From: Stutzerimonas balearica DSM 6083
GTDB taxonomy: Bacteria > Pseudomonadota > Gammaproteobacteria > Pseudomonadales > Pseudomonadaceae
Direction: 5' to 3'
Assembly: GCF_000818015.1 (NCBI RefSeq)
Contig: NZ_CP007511.1
Location: 3,234,501-3,298,500, forward strand
Length of the DNA stretch: 64,000 nucleotides
Below, piece after piece: positions 33,913 to 43,788 of the stretch (its first letter is position 1; every line of letters starts with the position of its first letter). The notes under the pieces were generated by a model. The model saw nothing but the letters and a program-made list of their open reading frames with translations. It did not search any database and was not told the DNA's origin. A program made the position numbers and the translations under genes.

Positions 33913-35529
33913 ATGAGCCAGCATTATCAATACGACGTATTGGTCATCGGCAGCGGCGCTGCTGGCCTGACCCTAGCCCTGAATTTGCCTGAAAGCCTGA
34001 GGATCGCGGTCCTGAGTAAAGGTGACCTCTCCAACGGCTCGACCTATTGGGCGCAGGGGGGAGTAGCCGCGGTGCTGGATACCAGCGACACGGTGGACTC
34101 TCATGTCGCTGATACGCTTGTGGCCGGCGCAGGGCTGTGTCACGAGCAGGCCGTCCGCTTTACCGTCGAGCACAGCCGAGAAGCCATCGGATGGCTAATA
34201 GAGCAAGGTGTTCCCTTCACCCGCGACGACACGCACGATCGGGAAGACGGCAGCTTTGAGTTCCATCTCACCCGCGAAGGTGGCCACAGTCACCGACGCA
34301 TCATCCACGCTGCCGACGCTACCGGCGCTGCAATCTTCAGCACATTGCTCGGGCGCGCCCAGAGCAGAGCCAATATCGAGCTCCTCGAACAGCGGGTTGC
34401 GGTCGACCTGATCACCGAGCAGAAGCTAGGCCTGCCGGGCAAGCGCTGCCTGGGCGCCTACGTCCTGAACCGCCACACCGGGGAAGTCGACACCTTTCAG
34501 TCGCGGTTCGTGGTGCTGGCGACCGGCGGCGCTGCAAAGGTCTACCTCTATACCAGCAACCCGGACAGCGCCTGCGGCGATGGCATCGCCATGGCCTGGC
34601 GCGCCGGGTGTCGCGTCGGCAACCTCGAGTTCAACCAGTTCCATCCAACCTGCCTGTATCATCCGCAGGCCAAGAGCTTTCTCATCACCGAAGCACTGCG
34701 TGGCGAAGGCGCTCTGCTGAAGCTGCCGAACGGCGAGCGCTTCATGCCGCGTTTCGACGAACGCGCAGAACTGGCGCCACGTGACATCGTGGCACGCGCG
34801 ATCGACCACGAAATGAAGCGCCTGGGCATCGACTGCGTCTTCCTCGATATCAGCCACAAGCCTGCCGACTTCATCAAGGCTCATTTTCCGACGGTGTACG
34901 AGCGCTGCCTGGCGTTTGGCATCGACATCACTCGCCAAGCGATCCCTGTTGTTCCCGCCGCTCATTACACATGTGGCGGCGTGGTGGTAGACGATGCAGG
35001 CCGGACAGACATCCCGGGGCTTTACGCGATCGGCGAGACCAGCTTCACCGGCTTGCATGGCGCCAATCGCATGGCCAGCAATTCACTGCTCGAGTGCTTC
35101 GTCTATGGCCGTTCAGCGGCCGAGGATATCTTGCGCGAACTACAGCAAGTGCCCATACCGCAGGACCTGCCGGCCTGGGATGCCAGCCAGGTCACCGATT
35201 CGGACGAGGACGTCATCATCGCCCACAACTGGGACGAGTTACGGCGCTTCATGTGGGACTACGTCGGCATCGTGCGAACCACGAAACGCCTGATGCGCGC
35301 CCAGCACCGAGTGAAGCTGCTGCTCAGCGAGATCGACGAGTTCTATTCGAACTACAAGGTTAGCCGCGACTTGCTCGAACTGCGCAATCTGGCGCTGGTC
35401 GCCGACCTGATGATCAGCTCGGCCATGCAGCGCAAGGAAAGCCGCGGCCTGCACTACACGCTGGACTTTCCCCAACAACTGGCTACCGCAGCCGACACTA
35501 TTCTGGTTCCGCCCAGCGCTGACGACTGA
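33913..35529 (+). CDS. nadB: L-aspartate oxidase NadB
   Basis: A 538-residue flavoprotein that oxidises L-aspartate to iminoaspartate, first step of NAD synthesis. The FAD loop is [28 protein letters not shown] and the [14 protein letters not shown] segment near the FAD ribityl site are typical, as is HYTCGGV. I start at the ATG at 33913 ([11 protein letters not shown]), giving the family length; an in-frame ATG at 33859 would add 18 residues without support. Its 3' end overlaps the convergent ygfX gene by 32 bp. No partner nadA/nadC is in the window. Confidence 0.95.
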   Translation: MSQHYQYDVLVIGSGAAGLTLALNLPESLRIAVLSKGDLSNGSTYWAQGGVAAVLDTSDTVDSHVADTLVAGAGLCHEQAVRFTVEHSREAIGWLIEQGVPFTRDDTHDREDGSFEFHLTREGGHSHRRIIHAADATGAAIFSTLLGRAQSRANIELLEQRVAVDLITEQKLGLPGKRCLGAYVLNRHTGEVDTFQSRFVVLATGGAAKVYLYTSNPDSACGDGIAMAWRAGCRVGNLEFNQFHPTCLYHPQAKSFLITEALRGEGALLKLPNGERFMPRFDERAELAPRDIVARAIDHEMKRLGIDCVFLDISHKPADFIKAHFPTVYERCLAFGIDITRQAIPVVPAAHYTCGGVVVDDAGRTDIPGLYAIGETSFTGLHGANRMASNSLLECFVYGRSAAEDILRELQQVPIPQDLPAWDASQVTDSDEDVIIAHNWDELRRFMWDYVGIVRTTKRLMRAQHRVKLLLSEIDEFYSNYKVSRDLLELRNLALVADLMISSAMQRKESRGLHYTLDFPQQLATAADTILVPPSADD

Positions 35530-35953
35530 ATTTCAGCCGAACTCTCAGCTGCCGATGGAGATCCTTCGGCAGGCTGTCGGCAGGGATACAGACACTCACA
35601 GCCAAACGCCTGCCAGGCAGGCGCATACGCAGCAGGATCAGCGCGGGAAGTGCCATGCTGTCCGGCAGCAAGCGGGCGGACTGCCATCCGGAACCGGCGT
35701 TCCAGAGTTGCCAGCCACCGGCATCCAGCCGCAGAGCACGCCAGCTAGCAGGATGCGAAAGCGTGACCGAGCGCGGGACGACCCATCCGGCATGTACTCC
35801 AGCCAAGACCAGGACCACCGCCTTCACCCCTATTGGCGCAGCGCTGAGCCAGACGCTGAGCACGGCCAGGCAGGCGGCGAGAGCATAGCTCCAGGCCAGC
35901 CGCCGCGATGGCCGCCAGCGCCATTCGAAGGATCGATTACTTGGGCTGGACAC
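35498..35953 (-). CDS. ygfX: YgfX-like membrane protein (CptA family)
   Basis: A 151-residue protein with two adjacent N-terminal membrane helices ([37 protein letters not shown]) and a small cytosolic domain beginning [11 protein letters not shown], the YgfX pattern. It overlaps the end of sdhE by 17 bp and is co-oriented with it, the usual ygfY-ygfX pair; early reports called the pair a toxin-antitoxin system, but SdhE is now known as a flavinylation factor. Its 3' end overlaps nadB tail-to-tail. Confidence 0.8.
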   Translation of the reverse strand: MSSPSNRSFEWRWRPSRRLAWSYALAACLAVLSVWLSAAPIGVKAVVLVLAGVHAGWVVPRSVTLSHPASWRALRLDAGGWQLWNAGSGWQSARLLPDSMALPALILLRMRLPGRRLAVSVCIPADSLPKDLHRQLRVRLKFSRQRWAEPE

Positions 35954-36191
35954 GATCGAGGATCATGCGAACCATCCGCCGCAAGTCCTCGTCCTGCGGT
36001 TCTTCACGCTCCATGAACCAGCCGAACATATCCTGATCCTCGCATTCGAGCAGCTTGCGATAGCGGCGCTGATCCTCCTCGTCCAATGCCGGGTAGACCT
36101 CCTTGACGAAGGGCACCAACAGAACGTCCAGCTCCAGCATTCCACGACGGCTGTGCCAGAAGAGGCGATTGAGTTCGATTTGATCGGCCAT
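35937..36191 (-). CDS. sdhE: FAD assembly factor SdhE
   Basis: An 84-residue helical protein required for covalent attachment of FAD to succinate dehydrogenase SdhA. The conserved RGMLELD motif (residues 16-22, RGxxE core) is intact, as are the acidic [11 protein letters not shown] and C-terminal MVRMILDR segments. Followed by overlapping ygfX; divergent from ygfZ. Confidence 0.93.
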   Translation of the reverse strand: MADQIELNRLFWHSRRGMLELDVLLVPFVKEVYPALDEEDQRRYRKLLECEDQDMFGWFMEREEPQDEDLRRMVRMILDRVQPK

Positions 36192-36328
36192 GCAACGGCT
36201 CCTTGGTTGAGGGCCGCATTATAGCGACAGCAGTGCCGCTGCGGCAGTCGCCGGTAGCCACGTCGCGGCCACCAACTTATATGATGCGCCTTGCTATGAT
36301 GGCGCCTCGCACTGATACGGGAACGAAC

Positions 36329-37273
36329 ATGACCGATGCCGCCTACTTCTGCCCCCTGTCGCACGAAGGTGTCCTTGCCGTGCGCGGCCCGGACGCCGCC
36401 AAGTTTCTGCAGGGTCAGCTGACCTGCAACCTCGCCTATATCGGCGAACACACCTCCAGCCTGGGCGCGCGCTGTACGCCGAAGGGGCGCATGCAGTCGA
36501 GCTTCCGGATCGTCCAGGATGGCGACGGCTATCTGCTGGCCATGGCTACTGAGTTATTGCCGCCACAGCTGGAAAATCTCAGCAAATACGCAGCTTTCTC
36601 CAAGTCCCGCCTGTCCGACGAAAGCGAACGCTGGAATCGCTTCGGCCTGAGCGGCGCCGACGAGGTGCTGGCCAGCCTTGGCCTGGACCTGCCTCAGGCG
36701 CCGGACAGCGTCGCGCGCCAGGAGGGGCTGCTGGCGATTCGCTTATCAGACGGCCGCACCGAGCTCTGGGCGCACCAGGGCGCCGGACAAGTGCGTGAGC
36801 AGTTGCAGACACGCCTCCTGCAGGTGCCGCTGGAGCATTGGCTGCTCGCCCAGATACGTGCCGGTATCGGGCAGGTCTTTGGTGCCACGACCGAGCTGTT
36901 CATACCGCAAATGATCAACCTTCAGGCACTCGGCGGTGTCAGCTTCAAGAAAGGCTGCTACACGGGCCAGGAAATCGTGGCGCGCATGCAATACCTCGGC
37001 AAGCTCAAGCGCAGGCTCCACCGGCTCAGCCTGATGGCCCCCTCGACCGACCTGCCGAGCCCGGGCGTCGAGCTGTTTTCGCCTACCCACGGCTCGAGCG
37101 TTGGCGAGGTGGTACTGGCAGCCCCGACGCCGGACGGCATCGAGATGCTTGTCGTGCTACAGGAAGACGCCGCGGCCGACGGCCGCATTTATCTCGGCTC
37201 GCCGGATGGCCTGCCGCTCACCCTGCTGACGCTTCCCTATACCTTGAACCCCGACCAGGAAATCCAGCGCTGA
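36329..37273 (+). CDS. ygfZ: Folate-dependent Fe-S repair protein YgfZ
   Basis: A 314-residue GcvT-fold protein assisting Fe-S enzymes such as MiaB. The hallmark KGCYTGQEIVARMQYLG motif, with its cysteine, is present near residue 210, and the N-terminal RGPDAAKFLQGQLTCN is typical. The ATG at 36329 (MTDAAYFCPL) is preferred; the longer in-frame start at 36203 would overlap the divergent sdhE promoter. Complete. Confidence 0.92.
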   Translation: MTDAAYFCPLSHEGVLAVRGPDAAKFLQGQLTCNLAYIGEHTSSLGARCTPKGRMQSSFRIVQDGDGYLLAMATELLPPQLENLSKYAAFSKSRLSDESERWNRFGLSGADEVLASLGLDLPQAPDSVARQEGLLAIRLSDGRTELWAHQGAGQVREQLQTRLLQVPLEHWLLAQIRAGIGQVFGATTELFIPQMINLQALGGVSFKKGCYTGQEIVARMQYLGKLKRRLHRLSLMAPSTDLPSPGVELFSPTHGSSVGEVVLAAPTPDGIEMLVVLQEDAAADGRIYLGSPDGLPLTLLTLPYTLNPDQEIQR

Positions 37274-37338
37274 AGCCCGTATAAATCGACGGCGGCCCAA
37301 TGATCGCCGCGGCCTCTGCCCAGAAGACAAGGAATGAC

Positions 37339-38175
37339 ATGAGCACCCTCGCCGAAAAGGTCCAACGCGACCTGCTGCTAGCCATCGAGAACGACGACCT
37401 GGTGTTACCGACTCTGCCCGAGGTCGCCTTGCGCGTACGCGAGGCCGCCGAAGATCCGGATATCAGCATTGCTGCGCTGAGCAAGGTCATCGGCAACGAT
37501 GCCGCGCTGACCGCGCGCATCATCAAGGTGGTCAACAGCCCCCTTTTGCGCACCAACCGGGAGATCAACGATCTGCAGACGGCCATCGGTCGCCTGGGCA
37601 TCAACTACACCTGCAACCTGGCCACCGGGCTGGCCATGGAGCAAATGTTCCAGGCCACCACCGACGTGGTCGACCGCAAGATGCGTGAAGTCTGGAACAA
37701 GAGCACCGAGGTCGCAGCCATCAGCCATGTGTTGTGCCGCCATTACACGCGCCTGCTGCCCGACCAGGCGACACTCGCCGGCCTGGTGCACCAGATTGGC
37801 GTCTTGCCGATCCTGACCTATGCCGAAGAGCACGGCGCCCTGATGGCCGACTCGATCAGCCTGAACCACGTGATCGACAAGATTCATCCGATCCTCGGCG
37901 AGCGCATCCTGCGCACCTGGGACTTCCTCGAGCCGATTGCCGTCGTGCCCGGTCAGTACTGCGACTTCACTCGCGACTCCGCCGCGGCCGATTACACCGA
38001 TATCGTGCAGGTCGCCACACTGCAGAGCTACCTGGGCACCAACCATCCCCTCACCCAGCTGGACTGGCAGCGGATTCCCGCCTTTGCCAAGCTCGGCCTC
38101 GACCCCAGCACCCTGTTGCACGATGACGAAGACCTTTCGGTCGCCATGGATGCTGCAATGAGCATGCTTCAATAA
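37339..38175 (+). CDS. HDOD-domain signalling protein
   Basis: A 278-residue cytosolic protein made almost entirely of one HDOD domain: LPTLPEVALRVREAAEDPDI, AALSKVIGNDAALTARIIKV followed by VNSPLL, and an inactive HD-like segment LAGLVHQIGVLPIL. HDOD proteins lack phosphodiesterase activity and act as scaffolds in two-component, c-di-GMP or motility signalling. AGGAATGAC precedes the ATG at 37339. It follows ygfZ by 65 bp, the same order as in P. aeruginosa. Confidence 0.88.
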   Translation: MSTLAEKVQRDLLLAIENDDLVLPTLPEVALRVREAAEDPDISIAALSKVIGNDAALTARIIKVVNSPLLRTNREINDLQTAIGRLGINYTCNLATGLAMEQMFQATTDVVDRKMREVWNKSTEVAAISHVLCRHYTRLLPDQATLAGLVHQIGVLPILTYAEEHGALMADSISLNHVIDKIHPILGERILRTWDFLEPIAVVPGQYCDFTRDSAAADYTDIVQVATLQSYLGTNHPLTQLDWQRIPAFAKLGLDPSTLLHDDEDLSVAMDAAMSMLQ

Positions 38176-38326
38176 CGCCAGCGGCGTCTGACGGCGACCA
38201 GGTAACCGCTCGGCCGAAAACACGAACGCGCCTCAGCCGATCCAGTCACACCCAGAGACGGCCCCATGCCGACACGCCCTGCCAACTACCTGGCTGGGAA
38301 CACCTGGTCCACGCTGGAGAACGCTG

Positions 38327-38842
38327 ATGATGCACGCTACCCGAACCTATCTTCGCGCCGCTGCCGTCCTGCTGCTCGGCTTCGCCGCCAACCTGGCTCA
38401 CGCCGCACAGGGCGATGACTTCCTCGACCGGGCGTCAGCCAATGGCATTGCCGAAATCGAGACCGCGCGCATGGCGCTCGAAACGAGCCAGGCAGAGGAC
38501 GTGCGCGCCTTTGCCCAGCGGATGCTCGACGACCATACGAAGTCACGCCAGGACATGGCGCGCCTGGCCAAGGAAAAAAACCTGCCGCTCTCCGACGAAG
38601 CCACGTTGATGAACAAGGCCAAGGCGATGATTCTCGAGCTGCGTGACGGCGAGGACTTCAACGAGGCTTATGCGAACAACCAGGTCGTGGCCCACGAGCA
38701 GACCATCGAGCTGTATCGCGACTACCTGAAGAACGGCCAGAACTCGGACCTGAAGCAGTTCGCCGAAAAAATGCTACCCACGCTCGAGGAGCATCTGCAG
38801 CAGGCCAAACAACTCCAAACCCGACACGTCGAGCAAGACTGA
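38327..38842 (+). CDS. DUF4142 periplasmic protein
   Basis: A 171-residue exported protein: signal peptide ending NLAHAAQ (about residue 26), then a ferritin-like four-helix DUF4142 domain (FLDRASANGIAEIETARMAL; VRAFAQRMLDDHTKSRQDM). Such proteins are often stress or envelope associated; no activity is established. GGAG lies 7 bases before the ATG. It stands alone between the HDOD gene (151 bp away) and the convergent ung gene (15 bp). Confidence 0.85.
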   Translation: MMHATRTYLRAAAVLLLGFAANLAHAAQGDDFLDRASANGIAEIETARMALETSQAEDVRAFAQRMLDDHTKSRQDMARLAKEKNLPLSDEATLMNKAKAMILELRDGEDFNEAYANNQVVAHEQTIELYRDYLKNGQNSDLKQFAEKMLPTLEEHLQQAKQLQTRHVEQD

Positions 38843-38857
38843 TCCCACTGCAGCTAC

Positions 38858-39553
38858 TTAAACAGCCTCGGGCAGGCGCCAATCGATGGGCTCCATGGCG
38901 TGCTGCCTGAGGAATTGATTGGCCCGACTGAAGTGCCCATTGCCGATGAAACCGCGGTGCGCCGAAAGCGGCGATGGGTGAGCCGACTTGAGCAGCAAAT
39001 GTCGGGTGGGGTCGATCAGCCGTGCTTTACCCTGTGCGTGCGCTCCCCACAGCAGAAACACGAGATGTGGCCGTCGGTCGGCCACGATCTCTATGATCCG
39101 GTCGGTGAACCGATGCCAGCCTGCTTTGGCATGGGAGCCTGCCAAACCACGCTCGACGGTCAGTGAAGTGTTGAGCAGCAACACGCCCTGCTCGGCCCAG
39201 CGCTGCAGGTAACCATGCGGCGGAACCGGCAGGTTCAGGTCGCGCTTGAGTTCCTTGTAGATGTTCTGCAGCGAGGGTGGCGGCGCAATACCCGGCTGCA
39301 CGGAAAAGCACAGGCCGTGCGCCTGCCCCGGACCGTGGTAAGGGTCCTGACCGATGATCACCACCTTGACCTGATCGAGCGGTGTCGAATTCAGCGCATT
39401 GAATATCAGCGGCCCCGGAGGATAAATGACCTTGCCCGCCGCCTTCTCTCGACGCAGGAACGCCGCCAGCTCTTTCATATAGGGCTGTTCGAACTCCTCT
39501 CGTAGCGCTTCCTTCCAGCTGGGCTCCAGCTTGATTCGCTCATCCTGCGGCAT
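38858..39553 (-). CDS. ung: Uracil-DNA glycosylase
   Basis: A 231-residue family-1 UDG removing uracil from DNA. The water-activating motif [18 protein letters not shown] and the minor-groove loop [11 protein letters not shown] are intact; LLLNTSLTV provides the uracil-binding Asn. Complete, with its own promoter region in the 261-bp gap upstream, in which I see no gene. Confidence 0.97.
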   Translation of the reverse strand: MPQDERIKLEPSWKEALREEFEQPYMKELAAFLRREKAAGKVIYPPGPLIFNALNSTPLDQVKVVIIGQDPYHGPGQAHGLCFSVQPGIAPPPSLQNIYKELKRDLNLPVPPHGYLQRWAEQGVLLLNTSLTVERGLAGSHAKAGWHRFTDRIIEIVADRRPHLVFLLWGAHAQGKARLIDPTRHLLLKSAHPSPLSAHRGFIGNGHFSRANQFLRQHAMEPIDWRLPEAV

Positions 39554-39814
39554 GCTCTCACCTGCTCGTACTCGACCGCGGCACCCTAGAAAAGCCAGGG
39601 AGCACTGTCAACGCAGGCCTACGACAAATAACTGACCGAGCCTTGCGCCGCAGCAACACATGCCCGCCCCGCCACCGGCAAAATGGCGTCTCGGTCACAT
39701 TCACGACGTGGCGTGATCGCGGCTGACGGGATAACTGATGACGCCCGTGCGACCGCAGAGTAAAAAAGCTGACTGCCAACAAACCAATAACAATTAGCTC
39801 GCAAGGAATCTGCA

Positions 39815-41059
39815 ATGAAACGGATACCCCTCTTGGCGCTGGCGCTAGGGTTCTGTGTCGCTGCCCAGGCCGCCGATCCCATCACCCTTGGACTGAATTA
39901 CCCCCGCACGGGCAGTTACAAGGAAGAAGGGCTCGCACAGATGCGCGGCGCGCTGATGGCGATCGACGAGATCAACGCGCGCGGCGGTGTACTCGGCCGA
40001 CCACTGCAACTGGTCAGCCGCAATACCGCGTCTCGCCCGGCCAAGGCCGTAGCCAACGTCGACAAGATGGCCGATGACGGCGTCGCCATGCTATTCGGTG
40101 GCGTTTCCAGTGCCGTCGCAATCGCTGCCAGCAAACGCGCCAAGGAGCGCGGGCTCCTCTATTTCGGCACCCTGACGTACTCCAACGACACCACGGGCAA
40201 GGACGGCCACCGTTACATGTTCCGCGAGTGCAACAACGCCTGGATGAGCGCACGGGTGCTGGGGCAATACCTCAACGAGCACCTGCCGGGCAAACGCTAC
40301 TTCTACATCACCAGTGATTACACCTGGGGCCACACCAGCGAGAGCTCGCTTCGCCAGGCTACCGGCACGCAGGACCCGACCAAGCATCCAGGTGTGCGCA
40401 CGCCCTTCCCCGGGGCCCGCCTGTCGCAGTACCGCGCGGCGTTGGAACAGGCACGCGACAGCGGCGCCGATGTCCTGGCGCTCGTATTGTTCGGCGAGGA
40501 CATGGTGCGCGCCATGCGCATCGCCAATGATCTCGGCCTGACCAAGCAGATGCAGATCGCCGTACCGAACCTGACGCAAAGCATGGTCGAGCTGGCCGGG
40601 CCGGACATCATGCGCGGCGTGCTCGGGACCGAACCCTGGACCTGGCGCGTCCCGGAGATCGAAGGCTCTGCCGCCGGTCAGGCCTTCGTGAAGAACTTCG
40701 ATGAGCGCTACCAGACCCATCCATCCAGCTCTGCCGCCTCGGCGTACAGCATCGTCTACCAGTGGGCCGACGCCGCGACACGTGCCAAGAGCATCGCCAG
40801 CGAGCAGGTGATTGCCGCGCTGGAGGGTCATCGCTACAGCCTGCTCAAGGATGAACAACAGTGGCGCGCCTTCGACCACCAGAATGTCCAGACGGTGTAC
40901 GCGGTGCGCGTCAAACCTCGCGAAGAAGTGCTCAAGGATCGCTTCAAGCAGGACTACTTCGAGATCGTTCACCGCCTCAGCGGCGAACAGGCAGCGCCTA
41001 CACTTGCCGAATGGCAGGACGAACGGCGCGCGGGCAACCAACCGCTCAAGCTGCAGTGA
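39815..41059 (+). CDS. Orphan ABC-type periplasmic substrate-binding protein (Leu/Ile/Val-urea type)
   Basis: A 414-residue exported type-1 periplasmic-binding protein: signal peptide MKRIPLLALALGFCVAAQAA, then ITLGLNYPRTGSYKEEGLAQ and DEINARGGVLGRPLQLV, the opening typical of branched-chain amino acid, urea or short-chain amide binding proteins (Peripla_BP_6). AAGGAA precedes the ATG. No permease or ATPase gene of an ABC transporter is near, so it either works with a system elsewhere or acts as a receptor. The final 80 residues (EVLKDRFKQDYFEIVHRLSG) belong to the same fold. Ligand unknown; amino acids or urea derivatives are the likely class. Confidence 0.85.
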   Translation: MKRIPLLALALGFCVAAQAADPITLGLNYPRTGSYKEEGLAQMRGALMAIDEINARGGVLGRPLQLVSRNTASRPAKAVANVDKMADDGVAMLFGGVSSAVAIAASKRAKERGLLYFGTLTYSNDTTGKDGHRYMFRECNNAWMSARVLGQYLNEHLPGKRYFYITSDYTWGHTSESSLRQATGTQDPTKHPGVRTPFPGARLSQYRAALEQARDSGADVLALVLFGEDMVRAMRIANDLGLTKQMQIAVPNLTQSMVELAGPDIMRGVLGTEPWTWRVPEIEGSAAGQAFVKNFDERYQTHPSSSAASAYSIVYQWADAATRAKSIASEQVIAALEGHRYSLLKDEQQWRAFDHQNVQTVYAVRVKPREEVLKDRFKQDYFEIVHRLSGEQAAPTLAEWQDERRAGNQPLKLQ

Positions 41060-41177
41060 CACCCCACGGGCGCGGCGTACCGCCACGTACGCCGCGCTCG
41101 GGCGCACGCCGTGCTCCAGCACCTGTCGTAACGTCTGACATGGCCGCCGGCGGCCTGCGTTTTGGAGAGCGAGCAGC

Positions 41178-41996
41178 ATGCGTACAGCCCTTGAACCCTA
41201 TCAATCCGGTTTTTTCGACGTTACCCACAAGCTGACCGTCGAAAAGCACGGTCACACAGCCCTCATCACCATCAATCACCCGCCGGCCAATAGCTGGGAC
41301 CGGGAGTCGCTGATCGGCCTCAAGCAGGTGGTCGAGCATCTCGACCGGGACGACGAGATCTACGCACTGGTGATCACCGGCCAGGGCGAGCGCTTTTTCA
41401 GTGCAGGTGCGGATCTGCAGCAGTTCGCCGAGGGCGATCCAATCCGTGCACAGGAGATGGTGCGGCGGTTCGGCGAAGCCTTCGAGGCGCTACGCGACTT
41501 CCGTGGGGTTTCCATTGCGGCGATCAACGGCTTCGCTTTGGGGGGCGGGCTGGAATGCGCCCTTGCCTGTGACCTGCGCATCGCTGAAGAGCAGGCCGAA
41601 TTGGGCCTGCCCGACGCAGCCTTCGGCCTGTCCCCCTGCGGCGGTGGCACGCAGGCGCTGGCCTGGTTGGTCGGCGAAGGCTGGGCCAAGCGCATGATTC
41701 TCTGTGGCGAGCGCATACGCGCCGACACAGCCCTGCGCATCGGCCTGGTCGAGCAGGTCTGCCCGAGTGGCGAGTCGCGCGGACACGCCTTGATGCTTGC
41801 CGCGCGCGCAGCGCAGCAGAGCCCAGTGGCGATTCGCGCGATAAAGCCGCTGATCGACGGCGCGCGCAAGCGCCTGCCGGAATCCTTTCGGGCAGCCGAG
41901 CGGGAAACCTTCCTTCGATTGTTCGACGCCGCAGACACGCGGGAAGGCATCCAGGCCTTTCTGGAAAAGCGTGAACCGCGCTGGCGCAATCGCTAG
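41178..41996 (+). CDS. Enoyl-CoA hydratase/isomerase family protein, DspI-like
   Basis: A 272-residue crotonase. The oxyanion-hole glycines are in FSAGADLQQFAEG and AINGFALGGGLECALACDLR. The usual catalytic glutamate region reads ELGLPDAAFGLSPCGGGTQ, where Asp/Ser replace one of the two glutamates, so the activity may be isomerase or thioesterase-like. The length and the location near ung recall PA0745 (DspI) of P. aeruginosa, linked to the biofilm-dispersing fatty acid cis-2-decenoate; orthology is not established here. It follows the orphan binding protein by 118 bp in the same direction; no acyl-CoA dehydrogenase or ligase gene lies alongside, unlike in P. aeruginosa. Confidence 0.8.
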   Translation: MRTALEPYQSGFFDVTHKLTVEKHGHTALITINHPPANSWDRESLIGLKQVVEHLDRDDEIYALVITGQGERFFSAGADLQQFAEGDPIRAQEMVRRFGEAFEALRDFRGVSIAAINGFALGGGLECALACDLRIAEEQAELGLPDAAFGLSPCGGGTQALAWLVGEGWAKRMILCGERIRADTALRIGLVEQVCPSGESRGHALMLAARAAQQSPVAIRAIKPLIDGARKRLPESFRAAERETFLRLFDAADTREGIQAFLEKREPRWRNR

Positions 41997-42007
41997 CCGA
42001 GCGACGC

Positions 42008-42430
42008 TCAACGGCGATAAGGCTGATAGCGCCCGCCGTGATCGTAGCCGCGCTGCAGGGTGCGGTAGTCCCGCGTCGGCGGGCGCTGCCAGTGCGGCAC
42101 GCCAGGCTGCTGCGGACGCCATTGCCCGGGCGGCGCGGAGCGATGCGGCGGAAAGCGGTCGGCTCGGCGCGGATAACGTTCCAGGCGTCCCGGAGCGTGC
42201 CGGTCGTAGTAGCGCTGTGGCAGCCGCCCGTCGTAGCGCGGCGGGAGATTCGGACGGTAATGCGGCTGGTATGGATAGGGGCTGCGGGGATCGTAGCGAT
42301 AGTCCCGCGATGGCGCTTGGTAGCGCGGCCCCTCCGGATCGTAGACAAAGACGCCGCCGCGCCACTGCGCCTGCGCCAGGCCGGCACTCAGCACCAACGA
42401 CAGCGCCATCACGAGCACACTCGTTTTCAT
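42008..42430 (-). CDS. Exported Pro/Arg/Tyr-rich protein
   Basis: A 140-residue protein: signal peptide MKTSVLVMALSLVLSAGLAQA, then a low-complexity mature chain dominated by Pro, Arg and Tyr (YDPRSPYPYQPHYRPNLPPR, GQWRPQQPGVPHWQRPPTR). It is strongly basic and probably disordered, similar in style to exported RcnB/YXWGXW-type or cell-surface basic proteins, but I recognise no family. The ATG at 42430 has GGAGG upstream. It converges on the crotonase gene (11 bp gap) and is divergent from rsxA. Confidence 0.7.
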   Translation of the reverse strand: MKTSVLVMALSLVLSAGLAQAQWRGGVFVYDPEGPRYQAPSRDYRYDPRSPYPYQPHYRPNLPPRYDGRLPQRYYDRHAPGRLERYPRRADRFPPHRSAPPGQWRPQQPGVPHWQRPPTRDYRTLQRGYDHGGRYQPYRR

Positions 42431-42631
42431 GGACACCTCCATGCCGGTCGGTTGCCGACATGCATGCCTTGCATATGACCACAACGGCGGCACCCGCGAT
42501 CACCGTTCGGATGATCGGCGCGCCCGGCCGAGCGCTGCGGCAGCCCGCCGCAGCTTGTACCGTCGGCGACGCTTCCCGATAATAGCCGCCCTTTACCTTC
42601 ACGGCTCCCGCAGATCGCGACGGAAACGCTA

Positions 42632-43216
42632 ATGACCGAACTCGCCCTGATCATGGTTAGCGCCATTCTCGTCAATAATTTCGTGCTGGTGCAGTTTCTC
42701 GGACTATGCCCGTTCATGGGCGTGTCCAAGAAGATCGAGACAGCCATTGGTCTGTCTCTGGCAACAACCTTCGTGCTGACGCTGGCCGCGATGTGCAGTT
42801 ATCTCGTCCAGCGCTATGTACTGCAGCCGCTGGACCTGGAGTTCTTGCGCACCATCAGCTTCATCCTGGTGATCGCCGTGGTCGTTCAGTTCACCGAGAT
42901 GGTGGTGAACAAGACCAGCCCGCTGCTGTACCGGGTACTTGGCATCTTTCTGCCGCTGATCACTACCAACTGCATCGTCCTTGGTGTCGCCCTGCTCAAT
43001 GCCAACAAGAGCGAGTTCACCTTCATCACCGCCACGGCGAACGGCTTCGCCGCCGGTCTGGGCTTTTCTCTGGTCCTGGTGCTGTTCGCCGCCATGCGCG
43101 AGCGGATTGCCATTGCCGATGTACCGCGCTCCTTTCAGGGCCCGGCCATCGGCATGATCACGGCGGGCCTCATGTCGCTCGCGTTCATGGGCTTTACCGG
43201 GCTGATCAAGCTATGA
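42632..43216 (+). CDS. rsxA: Electron transport complex subunit RsxA
   Basis: A 194-residue polytopic protein with six membrane helices, NqrE/RnfA family ([40 protein letters not shown]). The conserved cysteines LCPF and TNC bind an intramembrane Fe-S cluster in Rnf/Nqr. First gene of rsxABCDGE; its stop overlaps the rsxB start (ATGA). Confidence 0.95.
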   Translation: MTELALIMVSAILVNNFVLVQFLGLCPFMGVSKKIETAIGLSLATTFVLTLAAMCSYLVQRYVLQPLDLEFLRTISFILVIAVVVQFTEMVVNKTSPLLYRVLGIFLPLITTNCIVLGVALLNANKSEFTFITATANGFAAGLGFSLVLVLFAAMRERIAIADVPRSFQGPAIGMITAGLMSLAFMGFTGLIKL

Positions 43217-43788
43217 GCATGGTGTTGGTCGCCGTTCTGGCGCTTCTCGCGCTGTGTCTGGTATGCGGCGCCATCCTGGGATTCGCCGCCGTACGCTTTC
43301 GCGTCGAGGGCGACCCTATCGCCGAGCAGGTCAATGCCCTGCTGCCGCAGACCCAGTGTGGCCAATGCGGCTATCCGGGCTGCAAACCCTACGCCGAAGC
43401 GATCGCCGCCGGTGACAAGATCAACAAATGTCCGCCGGGCGGCGAAGCGACCATCCAGGCGCTGGCCGACCTGCTCGACGTCGAGCCCGAGCCGCTGGAC
43501 GCCGAGGGCGGCGAGAAGCCGCAAATGGTCGCCTATATCCGCGAAGCGGAGTGCATCGGCTGTACCAAGTGCATCCAGGCCTGCCCGGTCGACGCCATCG
43601 TCGGAGCCGCACGCCAGATGCACACCGTCATCGTCTCCGAGTGCACCGGTTGCGACCTTTGCGTGGAGCCCTGCCCGGTCGACTGTATCGACATGATCGA
43701 GGTCGGTCGCGACCTGCGCAGCTGGAAGTGGGACTTGCCGACGCCTCCGGGCCGGCTGATTGCCACCGACCGGGAGCAAGCCGCATGA
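43213..43788 (+). CDS. rsxB: Electron transport complex ferredoxin subunit RsxB
   Basis: A 191-residue iron-sulfur subunit with an N-terminal membrane anchor ([19 protein letters not shown]). A first cluster motif is [16 protein letters not shown] with a later Cys in KCPPGG; two ferredoxin motifs follow, [14 protein letters not shown] and [19 protein letters not shown] overlaps join it to rsxA and rsxC. Confidence 0.95.
   Translation: MSMVLVAVLALLALCLVCGAILGFAAVRFRVEGDPIAEQVNALLPQTQCGQCGYPGCKPYAEAIAAGDKINKCPPGGEATIQALADLLDVEPEPLDAEGGEKPQMVAYIREAECIGCTKCIQACPVDAIVGAARQMHTVIVSECTGCDLCVEPCPVDCIDMIEVGRDLRSWKWDLPTPPGRLIATDREQAA

Noticed and set aside
35498..36191. Toxin-antitoxin pair (ygfX-sdhE)
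   Set aside because: SdhE carries the RGMLELD flavinylation motif and is a housekeeping SDH assembly factor; the toxin-antitoxin reading is outdated.
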